Positions 1-10,509 are shown, counted from the stretch's first letter. The stretch is 64,000 nucleotides of DNA from Diploptera punctata (GCA_030220185.1 JASPKZ010004202.1:2650001-2714000); one strand, 5' to 3'. Program-made: numbers and translations. Notes: generated by a model from the sequence alone, not told the origin.

Positions 1-329
1 AAGAGATTGGATAATATGTTCTTGAAATTTCATTTATATTATCATAAATTCACACTATGTCTTCCCAAGCTTATTTCAACTTATGTGTTACATATAAATC
101 CTACTTTTGGGATTCAAAAGTGACATAAACAATTGCAGTAACAGACCTTGCTTTCTTCAAAAAGCTAATTCATGTTAGTATAACCATGATATCAAAAAGG
201 TTGAGGTATCAAAAAAAGGTAAGAGCAACTGTTAAAATAATCAATTGAGTTGGTGTTTACTTGATGAAAATTCATATTTATTAATTAAATAAAAATAAAA
301 CATAGTTTTATTTGATTTCATATCTATTA

Positions 330-1075
330 TATAATTCAGTGACAGCTGTTTCGGTACACTGTACCTTCTTCAGACATGTTAACAAATTATGAATTGTGTT
401 CCAACTGATCTAAGCAACAATACAACAATATTTATTTAAATTTTTTAATTTAACAAAGGGGATTCATTCAGGTCAAGTTGAGAATTTAACAGTTTGTTAC
501 TAATTTTGAATTTATTTATTTCTACAGCCTCCAAAAGATCTAACTTCTTACCCATATCACAAATGTGTAAAATTTCAGAATTTGGATCGAAATAATGATT
601 AAATTGGAATAGGTGGTTAGCATATTTTGAATATTCTAAATTTCTGTTATATGCTCTCATGTGTTCCTTTATCCGAGAGATAAAAGGTCTACCAGTTTGT
701 CCTATATAGACATTGTCACATGTGCCACACTTCAATTTATATACACCTGATAATTTTCTTTCTTTATTTTGGTTTTATTGTTTTTTATTATATTTAGCAA
801 AGTTTTATTAGTTTTAAATGCCACATTAATATTCAACTTTTTAAAGTGTATAGATATTTTATTTGAAAGTGGGCCTATGTATGACATTATGACACATTTT
901 TTTATGTTTTCTTTGGGTAAAGGAAAAACTTTGTTAATTGCTTTTGTGTAATGAACTTTCTTAATTAAATATTCTATAATTTTAGGGTCATAGTTATTAT
1001 TAATAGCTAATTGTTTAATTATATAATAAATATGAAAATCAAATAAAAGTACGTTTTATTTTTATTTAATTAATA
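330..1075 (-). mobile_element. Penelope-like element fragment, family J, GIY-YIG endonuclease end
   Basis: On the minus strand an open frame runs from about 1020 down to 445. It contains the PLE linker (SYIGPLSNKISIHFKK) followed by a GIY-YIG nuclease start (GVYKLKCGTC, then VYIGQTGR and a downstream R..EH motif). This is the C-terminal endonuclease that Penelope-like elements carry after their reverse transcriptase; no RT motif remains. A hammerhead ribozyme lies 3' of the stop at 337-378. The piece is 5'-truncated and is not a host gene. A second copy of its terminal region is at 57580-57790. Confidence 0.85.
337..378 (-). ncRNA. Hammerhead ribozyme, PLE family J
   Basis: The minus strand reads core CUGAAGA (367-373), stem II GGUACA/UGUACC, GAAA (349-352), then palindromic stem III ACAGCUGU and cleavage base C (341). 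The core is intact. Stem III has no loop, so activity is expected in dimeric RNA. Confidence 0.85.
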
Positions 1076-1323
1076 ACTGTTAAATTTTTTTTTCTCTATT
1101 TCTAAATTGGCTAAAAATATTTTTTTTAGAGTTGTCTCTGTATTGATTTATAATGTTTAATTCTTCAACATTTATTTATGTTCATATAACTACTGAAAAT
1201 TATTTCTTGATTTTTCTTGAAAACACAATTTCACCATTTCATATTTATTAAAAAAATTAAGCCATAGTTTTGATCTTACATGCTGTCATACAGGAGATGT
1301 GATAAATAACTGTTTTATTATAG

Positions 1324-1656
1324 GAGGCAGAATAACAGACATGTTAACACAGATTGGAAATGAACTACCAACTGCAGGAACAAAGCTTCCAGTTCCTTCA
1401 TTGTACCCCAAACTCGAAGCTGACCACAGCGATAAAGACCACTTTCGACAGTTGGTACTTGCATCAGAATTACCACACATAATGCCATCTGAGCTAAGAG
1501 ACTTAGCAAAAGCAGCGGCTTCTACAGATGATGTAGAAGAAGTGTCGCCGAGAGAGCTGCATCAATATTGTTGTCTCTCTTTGTCACAACAGACTTTGGA
1601 AGAGAGACGACGGCAAGCCATCACTTTTGATCCTAGTGACAGCGATGGTCTAGGAG
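1324..1656 (+). CDS. Gene A, internal exon (unrecognised protein)
   Basis: The exon has acceptor ttattatag ending at 1323 and donor GTAAGT at 1657. It begins with two bases of a split codon and ends with one. The 110 or so residues are hydrophilic and look conserved rather than repetitive: LASELPHIMPSELRDLAKAA followed by SPRELHQYCCLSLSQQTLEE. No signal peptide, membrane segment or known catalytic motif is visible. The phase joins exactly to the exon at 4646. Upstream exons are outside the window. I do not recognise the family. Confidence 0.7.
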
Positions 1657-1682
1657 GTAAGTTTGTTAGAAATATAATTTAC

Positions 1683-2200
1683 TAGAAGTCCCGGCCATGC
1701 GTTGCTGTGACTAAGGTATACGTTAAAAATATAAATTAAGTTGCTATCTTTCAGCCAGATTACTTAAAACTAATACTTACACACGAAATTAATAATATTG
1801 AAAATAAAATAAACACTGAACACACTTAAATTATGAAATAATCAATATTTGTAATTCAATTGAAATTCGTGGTTGCAACAAAAAGCACAGCCATCTGGAT
1901 CTTTCTTTGTTAAATAATAAACCAATTACCAAATTACCTTACCTACACTGCCATCTGTTAGAATCGTATGGAACTCACAGATAATTATAACTCTTTGTTA
2001 AATAATAAACAAATAATTTGCAATAAAAAATAATGCGACTATAAATTTAGTTTAAAACTACCCTAAGTCTCAAGTTGGATCAAACTGCACACAGTGTGCA
2101 AAATTTTATTAAAATCGGTTCAGTAGTTTAGGATTCCATCGCGGACAAACAACGTGACACGAAATTTTTATATATTGAGATTATATGAACTAGCTGACTA
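1683..2200. repeat. Dispersed non-autonomous repeat in gene A intron
   Basis: AT-rich sequence directly after the exon donor. It starts near tcccggccatgcgttgctgt and ends near 2180 with a block resembling ends of non-autonomous elements common in insects (cgtgacacgaaatttttata). It has no coding capacity. 2200-2470 is similar low-complexity decayed sequence in which I see nothing assignable. Confidence 0.35.
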
Positions 2201-2579
2201 CCTGGCATTTCCTGGGAATATACTTATCCTAACTTTTTTAATTAATTGCTGTTTGCCAAGTTTGATTTAGATGTAACAAAAATTAGAGCATTGCAAGCGA
2301 TATCGTGTTGCCTTTTATGACAGAGAATCCAGCATTGCTCGGGAATCTATTTATCCTGATCTTCTTGACATCAAATGAGCTGAAAGACAAAAATGGTTAT
2401 TGTGAGTTATCTGTAAAAGATAAAGACATGCTGTCATAGACTTAAAATTTTTTTTTTTGAGATATTCAGTTCAGTTATATTTAAATTAATATTGGGAAGT
2501 AAACATTATGAGGTTATATCATTAATAGTGAGTGGAGAACATATTTTTAACGACTCACCTCATATAATTTCAAATTTCT

Positions 2580-2625
2580 TTGATACCGACGGTTTCAGAC
2601 AATATCTTGTCCCTCTTCAGTCATG
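2580..2625 (-). ncRNA. Hammerhead ribozyme, PLE family E (left arm)
   Basis: The minus strand has core CUGAAGA (2614-2620), stem II GGGACA/UUGUCU, then GAAA and stem III ACCG-U-CGGU, an odd palindrome with cleavage base A. Stem I is UGA/UCA. Confidence 0.78.
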
Positions 2626-2810
2626 GCTTCCACTGGAATTTTGAAATTATATGAGGTGAGTCGTTAAAAATATGTTCTCCACTCACTATTAATGATATAA
2701 CCTCATAATATTTAAATTAATATTGGGAAGTAAACATTATGAGGTTATATCATTAATAGTGAGTGGAGAACATATTTTAATCGACTCACCTCATACATTT
2801 TCAAACTTCT

Positions 2811-2856
2811 TTGATACCGACGGTTTCAGACAATATCATGTCCTTCATCAGTCATG
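2811..2856 (-). ncRNA. Hammerhead ribozyme, PLE family E (second copy)
   Basis: Core CUGAUGA (2845-2851 on the minus strand), stem II AGGAC/GUCU, GAAA, stem III ACCG-U-CGGU, then A. Stem I is UGA/UCA. The core is intact. Confidence 0.8.
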
Positions 2857-3115
2857 GGCGTCCACTGATGAAATTCCATGATTGTTGATTTCTTTAGTGA
2901 CATCACCTCTTGTGCTGTCATCTTTCGTTGGGATTATAAACTTTGTAATTAAATTTTTATCCACCGGAATATCAAAATTCATAGATCGATATTTATTCTT
3001 CTGAATGAATATCATTTCCCAAATTGTCAATTCCAACGGTTTATCCAACTGTTTTAAAAGTTTTGCTTCTTTTTCAATTTTATGAAAAATCACGGAATTT
3101 CATCAGTGGACGCCA

Positions 3116-3158
3116 TGACTGATGAAGGACATGATATTGTCTGAAACCGTCGGTATCA
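3116..3158 (+). ncRNA. Hammerhead ribozyme, PLE family E (plus arm)
   Basis: Core CUGAUGA at 3119-3125, stem II, GAAA, stem III ACCGUCGGU and A17. Stem I pairs UGA (3116-3118) with UCA after the cleavage site. It mirrors the copy at 2811-2856. Confidence 0.82.
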
Positions 3159-3788
3159 AAGAAGTTTGAAAATGTTCTCCACTCACTATTAATTCAATTC
3201 TGTGTTCGTTAATTTGGTGTATTTGTTATGGTTTAGGCAGCGTAAGTCATTTAAGTGTCTAAAGAGTGACTTTTTTATTGCACCGATGAATTTTTTTAGC
3301 TCTGGCCCTATACAGGGTGTAACAAAACAGAGAAGGATTGTGATATACCAAGGCTGTGTCCAAAAATTTATCTGCCATTTTAAAGTGTAAGGCACAGAAA
3401 TTAAACCCAAAATCCAGTAATGGCAGCCCACTGTACGGAGTAGATGTACATTCCTGCATGAGTTAAGCACAGAGTGGGGTGAGGTGGGACATGTAACGGA
3501 CGACGGATAGTGAGGTTTTACCAGTGTGCCAATACAAGAGTTGTATTAATTCCCTGTAGTTTACATGAGAGATTTGGCGCTTGATTTTAGTGTCTTACAG
3601 TTAAAAAAAGCAGATTTTTATTTTTGGATCAGTCTTTGTGCATCACAACTCTTCTCTGGAAGAAATTTCAAGGTAGGTTTTGGCATGTAATGGTTGACAG
3701 TTCCCTTTTAGTTCAGTTGAACGGATGTACATGATTTTGTAATGGCAGTTTTATGTAGCATACTATTTGAAGAACAGAGACTGTAGCA

Positions 3789-4425
3789 TGTTCATAATGC
3801 TTGTGTTCGATTCATTTTCAATATCCGCCTTTATGACCATATTTCTGAACACTTTAATAACCTCTCTTGGCTCTGTCTTACTGACATACGTAAATTGCAT
3901 TATCTTTCACTACTTTTCAAGCTTCTGAATTCCTACACTCTTACTTACCTGGCGTCCAGATTTGAGAAGTTATCCTCTTACCTCAATATTGACACAAGAT
4001 CACAAGATAGCAGTCTGCTAACAATCCCCCTTCATAGCACTTCCTCTTATTCTACTTCCTTCACAGTAGCCTCTGCCCGCTCCTGGAATCTCCTTCCTCA
4101 AGATATCAGGGGTTGCCGCACACTTGGCACCTTTAAGTCACGCTTATACAGTTACCTGTTGTCTAATAATTAATTTTTCTCTATTTATTTAATTTTATAC
4201 TATGTCATTAATCTTTTCTGCATTTTTTTATATATCTTGTACGTATTATATATTTAATTCGTTAAATTTAGAGTAAATCAAAATACATTATAAATATTAA
4301 TTGTATTGTATTCATAACATATTGTAATTTAGATGTAAGACTATTTTTTTTTGTATATTTTTTTTAAACCTGGTTGAGTGGTAGACAAGGCCTTAATGCC
4401 TTAACTCTGCCAGGTAAAATAAAGC

Positions 4426-4440
<15 letters not shown>
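3789..4440 (+). pseudogene. LINE 3' end (jockey/CR1-type RT C-terminus)
   Basis: The frame from 3895 to 4173 encodes the extreme C-terminus typical of insect non-LTR reverse transcriptases, including a short motif resembling SARSWNLLPQDIRGCRTLGT. It is followed by an untranslated tail that runs into an (ATT)n tract, as LINE 3' ends often do. The piece is 5'-truncated with no catalytic domain. Confidence 0.7.
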
Positions 4441-4494
<54 letters not shown>

Positions 4495-4577
4495 CATTAT
4501 CATCATTATCATCATCATCATCATGACCATCATCATCATCACCATCATCATCATCACCATCATCACCATCATTATTA
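4430..4577 (+). repeat. (ATT)n/(ATC)n microsatellite
   Basis: About 65 bases of ATT repeats pass into imperfect ATC repeats. The tract lies at the 3' end of the LINE fragment and probably grew from its tail. Confidence 0.9.
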
Positions 4578-4645
4578 TAAATTAAGCAATGAATGACAAT
4601 GTTAAAATGCAGAATTTAAAAGTGTTTATTATTTAAACTTAACAG

Positions 4646-4893
4646 ATGGACCATTATTAGGCCATGGTTCACGTTTGAGAAGAGCTCGCTCAGCAAGAAC
4701 AAAAATTTCAAGTTCTGGTAGAAACAGCGTGAATCAAGATAAACAGCATTTATTCCGCCATTCAGATGATGCCAGTTCTAATTCATCATCTGATGGTGGA
4801 ATTGTGAATCCTGTCTTCAGGGCTGAGCATTCAAGACCTGTTCCTGTACAGTTCCTTCAGCTTTCAGGAAGTTCATTTCAAATGACAACGGTG
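4646..4893 (+). CDS. Gene A, internal exon (Ser/Arg-rich)
   Basis: The acceptor AG ends at 4645 and the phase matches the previous exon (split Asp). The product is basic and serine-rich (RLRRARSARTKISSSGR, then DDASSNSSSDGG), like a disordered cytoplasmic segment. There are two possible donors. GTAATG at 4894 gives phase 0, which fits the exon at 10373. GTAAGT at 4902 is a better consensus but leaves two bases and would need an unseen extra exon. I chose the in-frame one. The function is unknown. Confidence 0.6.
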
Positions 4894-4992
4894 GTAATGG
4901 AGTAAGTAACATGTTTATAAGGTAAAGTTAAAATATAAAATTATGAAATATTTACCTAAAAGGTCCGTCTCCTCAACTTTATCAGTTATTTA

Positions 4993-5030
4993 TCCGTAGC
5001 GCTTTCGGGACTAGTCCCATCATCAGCAAG
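4993..5030 (-). ncRNA. Hammerhead ribozyme, PLE family G
   Basis: Core CUGAUGA (5020-5026 on the minus strand), strong stem II GGGAC/GUCCC, GAAA, stem III palindrome AGCGCU, cleavage base A. All core bases are canonical. Confidence 0.88.
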
Positions 5031-5163
5031 ATTCAAAACTGGTGTTTCACTGAAAATCTGGTAGAGGGGGTTACACGTATTGGGAGCGTTTTCATTTATC
5101 AGATAGTCGTGATAAATGTGTAACCCCCTCTACCAAATTTTCAGTGAAACACCAGTTTTGAAT

Positions 5164-5201
5164 CCTGCTGATGATGGGACTAGTCCCAAAAGCGCTACAG
5201 T
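5164..5201 (+). ncRNA. Hammerhead ribozyme, PLE family G, probably inactive
   Basis: Core CUGAUGA at 5168-5174, stem II GGGACUAGUCCC, stem I CUG/CAG. GAAA has become AAAA, so the catalytic G12 is lost. Stem III AGCGCU is kept. Confidence 0.75.
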
Positions 5202-5391
5202 TAAATAACAATTAAGTTGAGGAGACGGACCTTTCAGGTAAATAATTCATAATTTTATATTTTAATTTTGAATAATACCTCAACGCAACTATATTTATTT
5301 ATTTTTATTTAACTTTTATAGGAATTAATCATTATGAGGTTTAATTTATGGTGAAATTAAATGTTTCTTACCTCTCCTCATATAAATCTTC

Positions 5392-5440
5392 TAAGTAGAT
5401 CGCGATTTCAAGACCATAACGGTTTCATCTTCAGTACTTT
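5392..5440 (-). ncRNA. Hammerhead ribozyme, PLE family A
   Basis: Core CUGAAGA (5428-5434 on the minus strand), stem II GAAACC/GGUCUU, GAAA, stem III AUCGCGAU, C17. Stem I is AGUA/UACU. Confidence 0.82.
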
Positions 5441-5643
5441 TTTGGCGACTGATGTTATGTCGATCGGAAGAAACTCTTCTTCTTCCCTCTATTGGTGGAC
5501 TGATGAACCACTAACAGAGGGAAGAACAAGAGTTTCTTCCGATCGACATAACATCAGTCGCCAAAAAAGTACTGGTTCATCAGTCTACCAATAGAGGGAA
5601 GAAGAAGAGTTTCTTCCGATCGACATAACATCAGTTGCCAAAG

Positions 5644-5692
5644 AAGTACTGAAGATGAGACCGTTATGGTCTCGAAATCGCGATCTACTTAG
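5644..5692 (+). ncRNA. Hammerhead ribozyme, PLE family A
   Basis: Core CUGAAGA at 5649-5655, stem II GAGACC/GGUCUC, GAAA, perfect palindromic stem III AUCGCGAU, C17. Stem I AAGUA/UACUU has five pairs. This is the best family A copy in the window. Confidence 0.88.
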
Positions 5693-5749
5693 AAGATTTA
5701 TATGAGGAGAGGTAAGAAACATTTAATTTCACCAGGAACTATATCTAAC

Positions 5750-6050
5750 TAACTCACTGGCACTATCGAACCCATAGGTTCATGGCCGTGCAGACATAAG
5801 CTCTTCATACATCCCTATCCTGAGCTAATGTTTTCCAATCATTCCCTGTATAATCTACTTCCCTAAAATCATAGTTAATGTTATTCTCCCACCTCATTCT
5901 TGGTCTACCAACTGGACGTTTTCCCTCTGGTTTTCCTACAAAAAGCTTCCATGCATATCTTTCATTTCCCATTCATGCCACATGTCCTGCCCATCACAGT
6001 CTAATGCAGAGACTTAACGGAACTTTATCATGAATCTTATTAATGTTGAC
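5750..6050 (-). pseudogene. LINE 3' fragment (RT C-terminal tail)
   Basis: The minus strand matches the element at 18340-18785, including the GKPEGKRPVGRPRMRWEN-type motif. It is a 5'-truncated, broken copy with no catalytic residues. Confidence 0.65.
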
Positions 6051-6055
6051 TGTAT

Positions 6056-6356
6056 GGTAAAGGTAAAGAGATCCCACTGCAGGCCTCAGGAGGCCCTTGG
6101 GGTAGTAGGAGGTTAAAGGCTCCCACTTTTTCTAGACAATCTGCAATTGATGTCAGCCGGGTTGTCAACCCTGCATATGGGCGCCTTTACCTCCAGAACA
6201 AGTGCCTGGTACTCATTTCATAGACTGAGTCGATCCCAGGGCCATAGTGCCGCCAGAAGGTTTGGGTCAGTTTAAAAATCCTGACCCCACTGGGACTCGA
6301 ACCCTCAACCTTCCGGCTTGTAGCATAGCGCCTTAACCACTATGCTAAGGCATGCG
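6056..6356 (-). repeat. SINE family 3, tRNA-derived
   Basis: Inverted relative to the copy at 45174-45476. It has a tRNA-like head with A/B-box-like sequence (the B-box region contains a TCGAACCC-type motif in complement) and a body containing aggcctcaggaggccc. Other copies are at 20245-20555 and 25125-25395, with a partial one at 20985-21190. Confidence 0.75.
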
Positions 6357-6620
6357 CCCAAAATGTTTATATCTTTTCTTATTTGGAAACTTAGAAAATA
6401 TTTTATCACCAATAAGTTATTGTCATTATTTTGTACAGTTATTGTTCGGAAGTTCTTTTCTTAATGCCACAACCAGTAGAAGAATGCAACTTGCTTTCAT
6501 CATATTTATTATCTCTTATAGGACTACCATATCTTTTGTTAATCATGAGTGCTCAAAAATAAGAAAAATTCATAACTTCTTTTTTGAGCATGTAGGATTT
6601 TTACAGCTGAAGTGAAGTGA

Positions 6621-6960
6621 TTAATGAAGCTTCCAGAAAGAAAAAAATTGATTTGTTGTAGAAATTTTCTCCTTAAATGATTCTAACATCTGGAAGCCTC
6701 TGATTTTCTGTGGTAGAGAGTTCCAGTTGTTAGAAGTGGAGATAAGTTTTTTTTTTCTAAAGAATGTGATTTTAATATAACCAAAATTTACTATTTGATC
6801 AACTGTTGTGTGCAATATACACTTAGGTTGGAACGATGAAAGGCGTAATAAAATCTCAGTAAACATAGATTTTCAAATTGTTTAAATCAAACTTATGTTC
6901 ATTAAAAATTCTCTTCTACTATCATCAAGGTCTACTTTTTCATATCTTAGTTTGCAATAT
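6621..6960 (-). pseudogene. LINE RT C-terminal fragment
   Basis: The minus-strand product contains NNWNSLPQKIRGFQMLESFK, the W(N)SLP..IR...SF signature at the C-terminus of many insect non-LTR elements. It is 5'-truncated. Confidence 0.55.
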
Positions 6961-7004
6961 AACTTTTTATATATCTACGAGGGTTGGGGCACAAGTCATC
7001 ATCA

Positions 7005-7480
7005 TCATCATCATCATCTTCATTTCCTTTCACTCCTAACTGGAGCATAGGGCATGAAATTTCTCCACTTAGCTCTATCATCTACCAACATCTTCACCTC
7101 CAACCAAGTTTTTCCCATTTCACATATTTCGTCTTCAATAATTCTCTTCCAAGTTATTTTTGATCTTCCTCTCCTCCTCCAACCTGAGGATTCCAGTCCA
7201 GTGCAGCTTTTTGTCTTTGGACTACACCATTCCTACAACTTTCTTGTTCATCTTTTCCAGAAAAAAGGAATATTCCAACATACAATGTTTTCTTTTCTCC
7301 ACTTCCAGGCCATCTAACTTCATTCATTCCTAAGAGGCATAAGTAATCTTCTTCTTCCTTTGGTTCTATGGTCCTCTAAGAACCTTGGCCTCCTTCATAA
7401 CAACTGCCCATTCTTTTCTACTCCTAGTTTTCTGTCTCCATCCTTCAGTTTCTTAAGTTTTCCTCAACCTGATCTAACCA
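7005..7480 (-). pseudogene. LINE 3' fragments inside mariner
   Basis: The minus strand has broken C-terminal LINE tail sequence, with stops and shifts. There is an (ATC)n tract at its end near 7003. No domain is intact. Confidence 0.45.
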
Positions 7481-7489
7481 TCTTAGTGC

Positions 7490-8095
7490 CACATGCAAAT
7501 ACATTAGTCTCTACTCAAATTACTTCCAATCACTGGTGAGCTGACTTTCTGTGAGCAAGTGCAAAGATCGAATTAGCGACCCACTAACTGGTCATACATG
7601 AAAGTCGTCGTTTTCGTAATATTGGCAAGAAATTATCCGGAATTCTCAGCGATAAAACCACTTTCATTATTTTCGTCTGCTAGAGGAATGCATTTATGCT
7701 TGCATCCTGAAAATAATCCTGCAAATACGACGACGTCTGCATTGTGCAATATTACACCGATTCTCCTGTTCTTCCAGTCTTCCAGTTGAATTCTTTGGTA
7801 GACTCTATCAAATTCATCTTCTCCGCTTATACCAAAAACATGATCGAAGTCTTCAAGGTCCGACATCTTGGATAAAGCAGCAAGGTACGCGGCAAGGTTT
7901 CAAACTACATCGGTTACCATCGGGTTGCTCATGATTCGTTTCTCTGCTAAGTCACCTCGCCAGGTAGCTTAGGAATTTCAACAATTATTATCGCATGAAC
8001 AGATTTTTGAGTATGCAAAAATGTATTTGGATGCAACTTTCTCAGCAGAGTACAGGCAGAGAACGACTTTTACGGTCTAATGCATTCACAGATTT
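7490..8095 (-). mobile_element. Dispersed DNA-element fragment, Harbinger-like?
   Basis: The minus-strand frame from 7866 starts MSDLEDFDHVFGI and has a second copy at 42480-43110 on the opposite strand. There the frame continues into an Arg-rich stretch followed by VCMQYYLRDASINAF. The short acidic start plus basic stretch resembles the N-terminus of PIF/Harbinger-type transposases. No DDE residues remain, so the class is a guess. Confidence 0.4.
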
Positions 8096-8400
8096 GAGCC
8101 TTAGTTTTTGTCTTCCAACCTTTCTTCTTCATTCCGGTTTCCCTTCTAAAATCTGTCTTGCACTTCTTTCTTGCTCCATCTGCAACACATGTCCTATCCA
8201 TTCTAGTCTCTTTCTTCTAATATCTCCTACCAGATCTAAATCCCATATAATTTTTTCAATTCCTGGTTTAATTCTAATTCTCCATATATCTTGTTCCTGT
8301 ACTGTTCCATATATCTTCCTTAATATTTTTCTTTCCCATGTATTTAACATGTACTTATCTTCTTCTGATAATGCCGATGTTTTATATGTTAGGCATAAGT
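8095..8400 (-). pseudogene. LINE RT C-terminal fragment
   Basis: The minus-strand product contains NTWERKILRKIYG and LEWIGHVLQM, the K(I)LRKI(F/Y)G ... W.GHV..M signature of non-LTR retrotransposon tails. Confidence 0.65.
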
Positions 8401-8460
8401 CATGGCAACTCTTTTTTTTTGTGCAGAAATGTTATCAGATCACAAACTGTTACTTGTTGC

Positions 8461-8852
8461 ATAGAAGACATGCAGTCCCAGTGTGTCATCACAACAAGAG
8501 ATGGCTCTATAATTGCATAGAAGACATGCAGTCCCAGTGTGTCATCACAACAAGAGATGGCTCTATAATTGCATAGAAGACATGCAGTCCCAGTGTGTCA
8601 TCACAACAAGAGATAGCTTTATAATTGCATAGAAGACATGCAGTCCCAGTGTGTCATCACAACAAGATATAGCTCTATAATTGCATAGAAGACATGCAGT
8701 CCCAGTGTGTCATCACAACAAGAGATGGCTCTATAATTGCATAGAAGACATGCAGTCCCAGTGTGTCATCACAACAAGAGATAGCTCTATAATTGCATAG
8801 AAGACATGCAGTCCCAGTGTGTCATCACAACAAGAGATAGCTCTATAATTGC
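8461..8852 (+). repeat. Tandem repeat, 7 copies of 56 bp
   Basis: Units start at 8461, 8517, 8573, 8629, 8685, 8741 and 8797 with atagaagacatgcagtccca. Copies differ by one or two substitutions (gatggctc versus gatagctc or gatatagc). The period is not a multiple of three and no reading frame is maintained. Confidence 0.95.
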
Positions 8853-9566
8853 CAGTAAAAGCATAGAGAGCGATGTGAAATAAGTTGAATTTTTATAGGA
8901 AAAAAGTTAAATAAGTTGTCTGGTGCCGTCATATGAAATACAGATAACCTGTGTTGAACAGTGCTTATAGATCAAAATAGTCATTCTCCATAGAAGAAAT
9001 GCCAGAGGATATCACAGGGAATAGCTGGAAACTGTTGAGAATAATACCTCTCATACCAGACAGTTGCTAGTTGGGTAGGGGAGCTTCAGAGAGAACAAAT
9101 GACTACCAAAGGTCAACAACACGCAGGATTACTTGTGACCGAAACAGCGCATGCAGTAATTGAGCACTTGCTGGAGGATGGCACTACTGGAATTAGCAAA
9201 TGCAAGTGACATCGAGAAATGCACCATCCATAGGTTTTTACAGAACGATCTTCACCTAAGCAAATTTGTATCGAAGTGGGTACAACATGTACTGATGGAA
9301 GTTCAACAGTGGGTGCAGTCTGCAACATGCTCTGGCCACCTAGCATGATGGCAACAGGATGAAGACAAACAATTTCCATTGATGAATTTTGAGTCAGGGC
9401 ATACAAACTGGAAATGAAACATATTTTGAGTTTTCCATCTATGCTGGTATTCACACAAAAAAATTGTTATGACTTATGCTCCACCCTCGTATTTACTTTT
9501 CGGAAGAAAAATTTTAATGACTGCATTAGAATTTCAGAGAGAATTTAAAAGTGGAAGAATCAGATA

Positions 9567-10336
9567 ACGGGCTTCCAATATAAAACCGGACCGGTCTTAC
9601 GGAGTTTCACCCGGCACGCAGTGCTGTCTCTTCCTCCCGCAATTCACCCTGCCTGCCACCCGTCCTTGAACTGTTTCTTACCTTATAGAAAATGCTGGAA
9701 ATGTTGTCCTCCCGCAGTTAAACAGGCATTATACCGAGTAAACACATTTAGATTGACACGCTGTAGTTCGGGCACTGTCAAGTTTCTTATTTCATTTCTT
9801 ATGTTGTTCTTCAGTTCTTCCAATGTGTGCAGATTTGTTTTGTTCACTTTGTCTTTCAGGCTACCCCACAAATAAAAATCACACACTGTTAGATCTGGGG
9901 AGCGAGGGAAATCCCAACTTGTTGTGCTAATTTCGGTAATGATTTTTGTGGTGAACGTTCCAAATTTTTGCCAATTTTGTCTAATTTTTCTTCGGTGAGA
10001 ACCGTACGCCTTCACATGTTTTTCTTATTTTGTACTGAACCAGTGGTCTCAAATTTAGTCACAAGATCATGGATTGTCGAACTGGAAGGAGGTAATTGTC
10101 CAGGGAAGTTCCGAATAAATTCCTCGCGAACGTGACTAGCTGATTCGTATTTATAATAACATTTACACACATAAATGTGCTGCTCTAATGTCAGCTGACG
10201 TCTCATCTTGTCAAACGATAGTAAACTGACTAGTTCAAGGACGAGCGGCTGGCAGAGTGAAATGCGGACGAGGAGAGAGCGCTGCCTGATGGGTGAAACC
10301 CCGTGAGGCCGGTCCGGGTTTATATTGGAAGCCCGG
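9567..10336 (-). mobile_element. Mariner/SETMAR-type transposon, internal deletion
   Basis: The TIRs are acgggcttccaatataaa and its complement at the right end, with TA duplications at 9565-9566 and 10337-10338. On the minus strand 10206-10012 encodes the N-terminal helix-turn-helix part (RRQLTLEQHIYVCKCYYKYE). 10015-9683 encodes the C-terminus with SPDLTVCDFYLWGSLKD, the third catalytic Asp region. The middle, with the first two Asp residues, is deleted. It inserted 36 bp upstream of the gene A exon. Confidence 0.8.
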
Positions 10337-10372
10337 TATTATAGCATTTTATAATATTTGAAAAATTTTCAG

Positions 10373-10509
10373 AAAAATCATAGAAATTCAGCAGATCCGT
10401 CAGGGTATACTAGTACTGTAACAGAGGGAGAAAGAAAGGCAGAGGAGCATGTTCCAAAACATTCTGCCATTCGTCCAAGACCAAGGCCAAAGACAGCAAA
10501 GGCAAACAG
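10373..10509 (+). CDS. Gene A, internal exon (Arg/Pro/Lys-rich)
   Basis: The acceptor ttttcag ends at 10372 and the donor GTACAG is at 10510. The product includes SADPSGYTSTVTEGERKAEE and the basic RPRPRPKTAKAN. It ends with two bases (AG), which join in phase to the exon at 11966. The pyrimidine tract is weak and partly replaced by a transposon end 36 bp upstream. Confidence 0.62.

Larger units (their letters stand above)
2485..3190. mobile_element. PLE family E, two nested/inverted copies
   Basis: 2491-2708 is an almost perfect hairpin: the left arm (attatgaggttatatc) returns inverted after a minus-strand hammerhead. A second copy follows from 2710 and holds a minus-strand GIY-YIG tail remnant (2848-3093; EKEAKLLKQLDKPLELTIWE, then MNFDIP). 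It closes with a plus-strand hammerhead at 3116-3158. Only the endonuclease C-terminus remains. Confidence 0.8.
4955..5240. mobile_element. PLE family G, inverted pair
   Basis: The two arms are inverted copies: aaggtccgtctcctcaactt on the left and its complement ending near 5233. Each arm carries a hammerhead, minus on the left (4993-5030) and plus on the right (5164-5201). It has no coding sequence. Confidence 0.75.
5300..5745. mobile_element. PLE family A, rearranged inverted pair
   Basis: The left end (ggaattaatcattatgaggt) and a minus-strand hammerhead at 5392-5440 are followed by two direct partial copies of the CGATCGGAAGAAACTC region. A plus-strand hammerhead at 5644-5692 and the GAGGAGAGGTAAGAAACATT end follow. 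Only a few codons of the PLE C-terminus remain. Confidence 0.75.
6978..9489. mobile_element. Decayed mariner-like element with later insertions
   Basis: The left end is TA then CGAGGGTTGGGGCACAAGTC. The right end is the imperfect complement CGAGGGTGGAGCATAAGTC, followed by TA. Near the right end, 8980-9480 holds frameshifted transposase remnants resembling the mariner DNA-binding region (SDIEKCTIHRFLQNDLHLSK). The interior is filled with LINE tails, a Harbinger-like piece and a 56-bp satellite. Pairing the two ends as one element is an inference. Confidence 0.5.

Noticed and set aside
445..1020. Host GIY-YIG nuclease (SLX1-like) gene
   Set aside because: The linker before the nuclease and the adjacent hammerhead are PLE features. 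There is no RING domain or exon structure.
4902..4907. GTAAGT as the gene A exon 2 donor
   Set aside because: It is the best-looking donor, but it breaks the frame with the only following exon I can find. It is kept as an alternative, not as the call.
7598..7866. Overlapping short frames on both strands that look like small genes
   Set aside because: They belong to a dispersed element repeated at 42480-43110, with stops in the second copy and no splice sites. I treat them as one mobile fragment.
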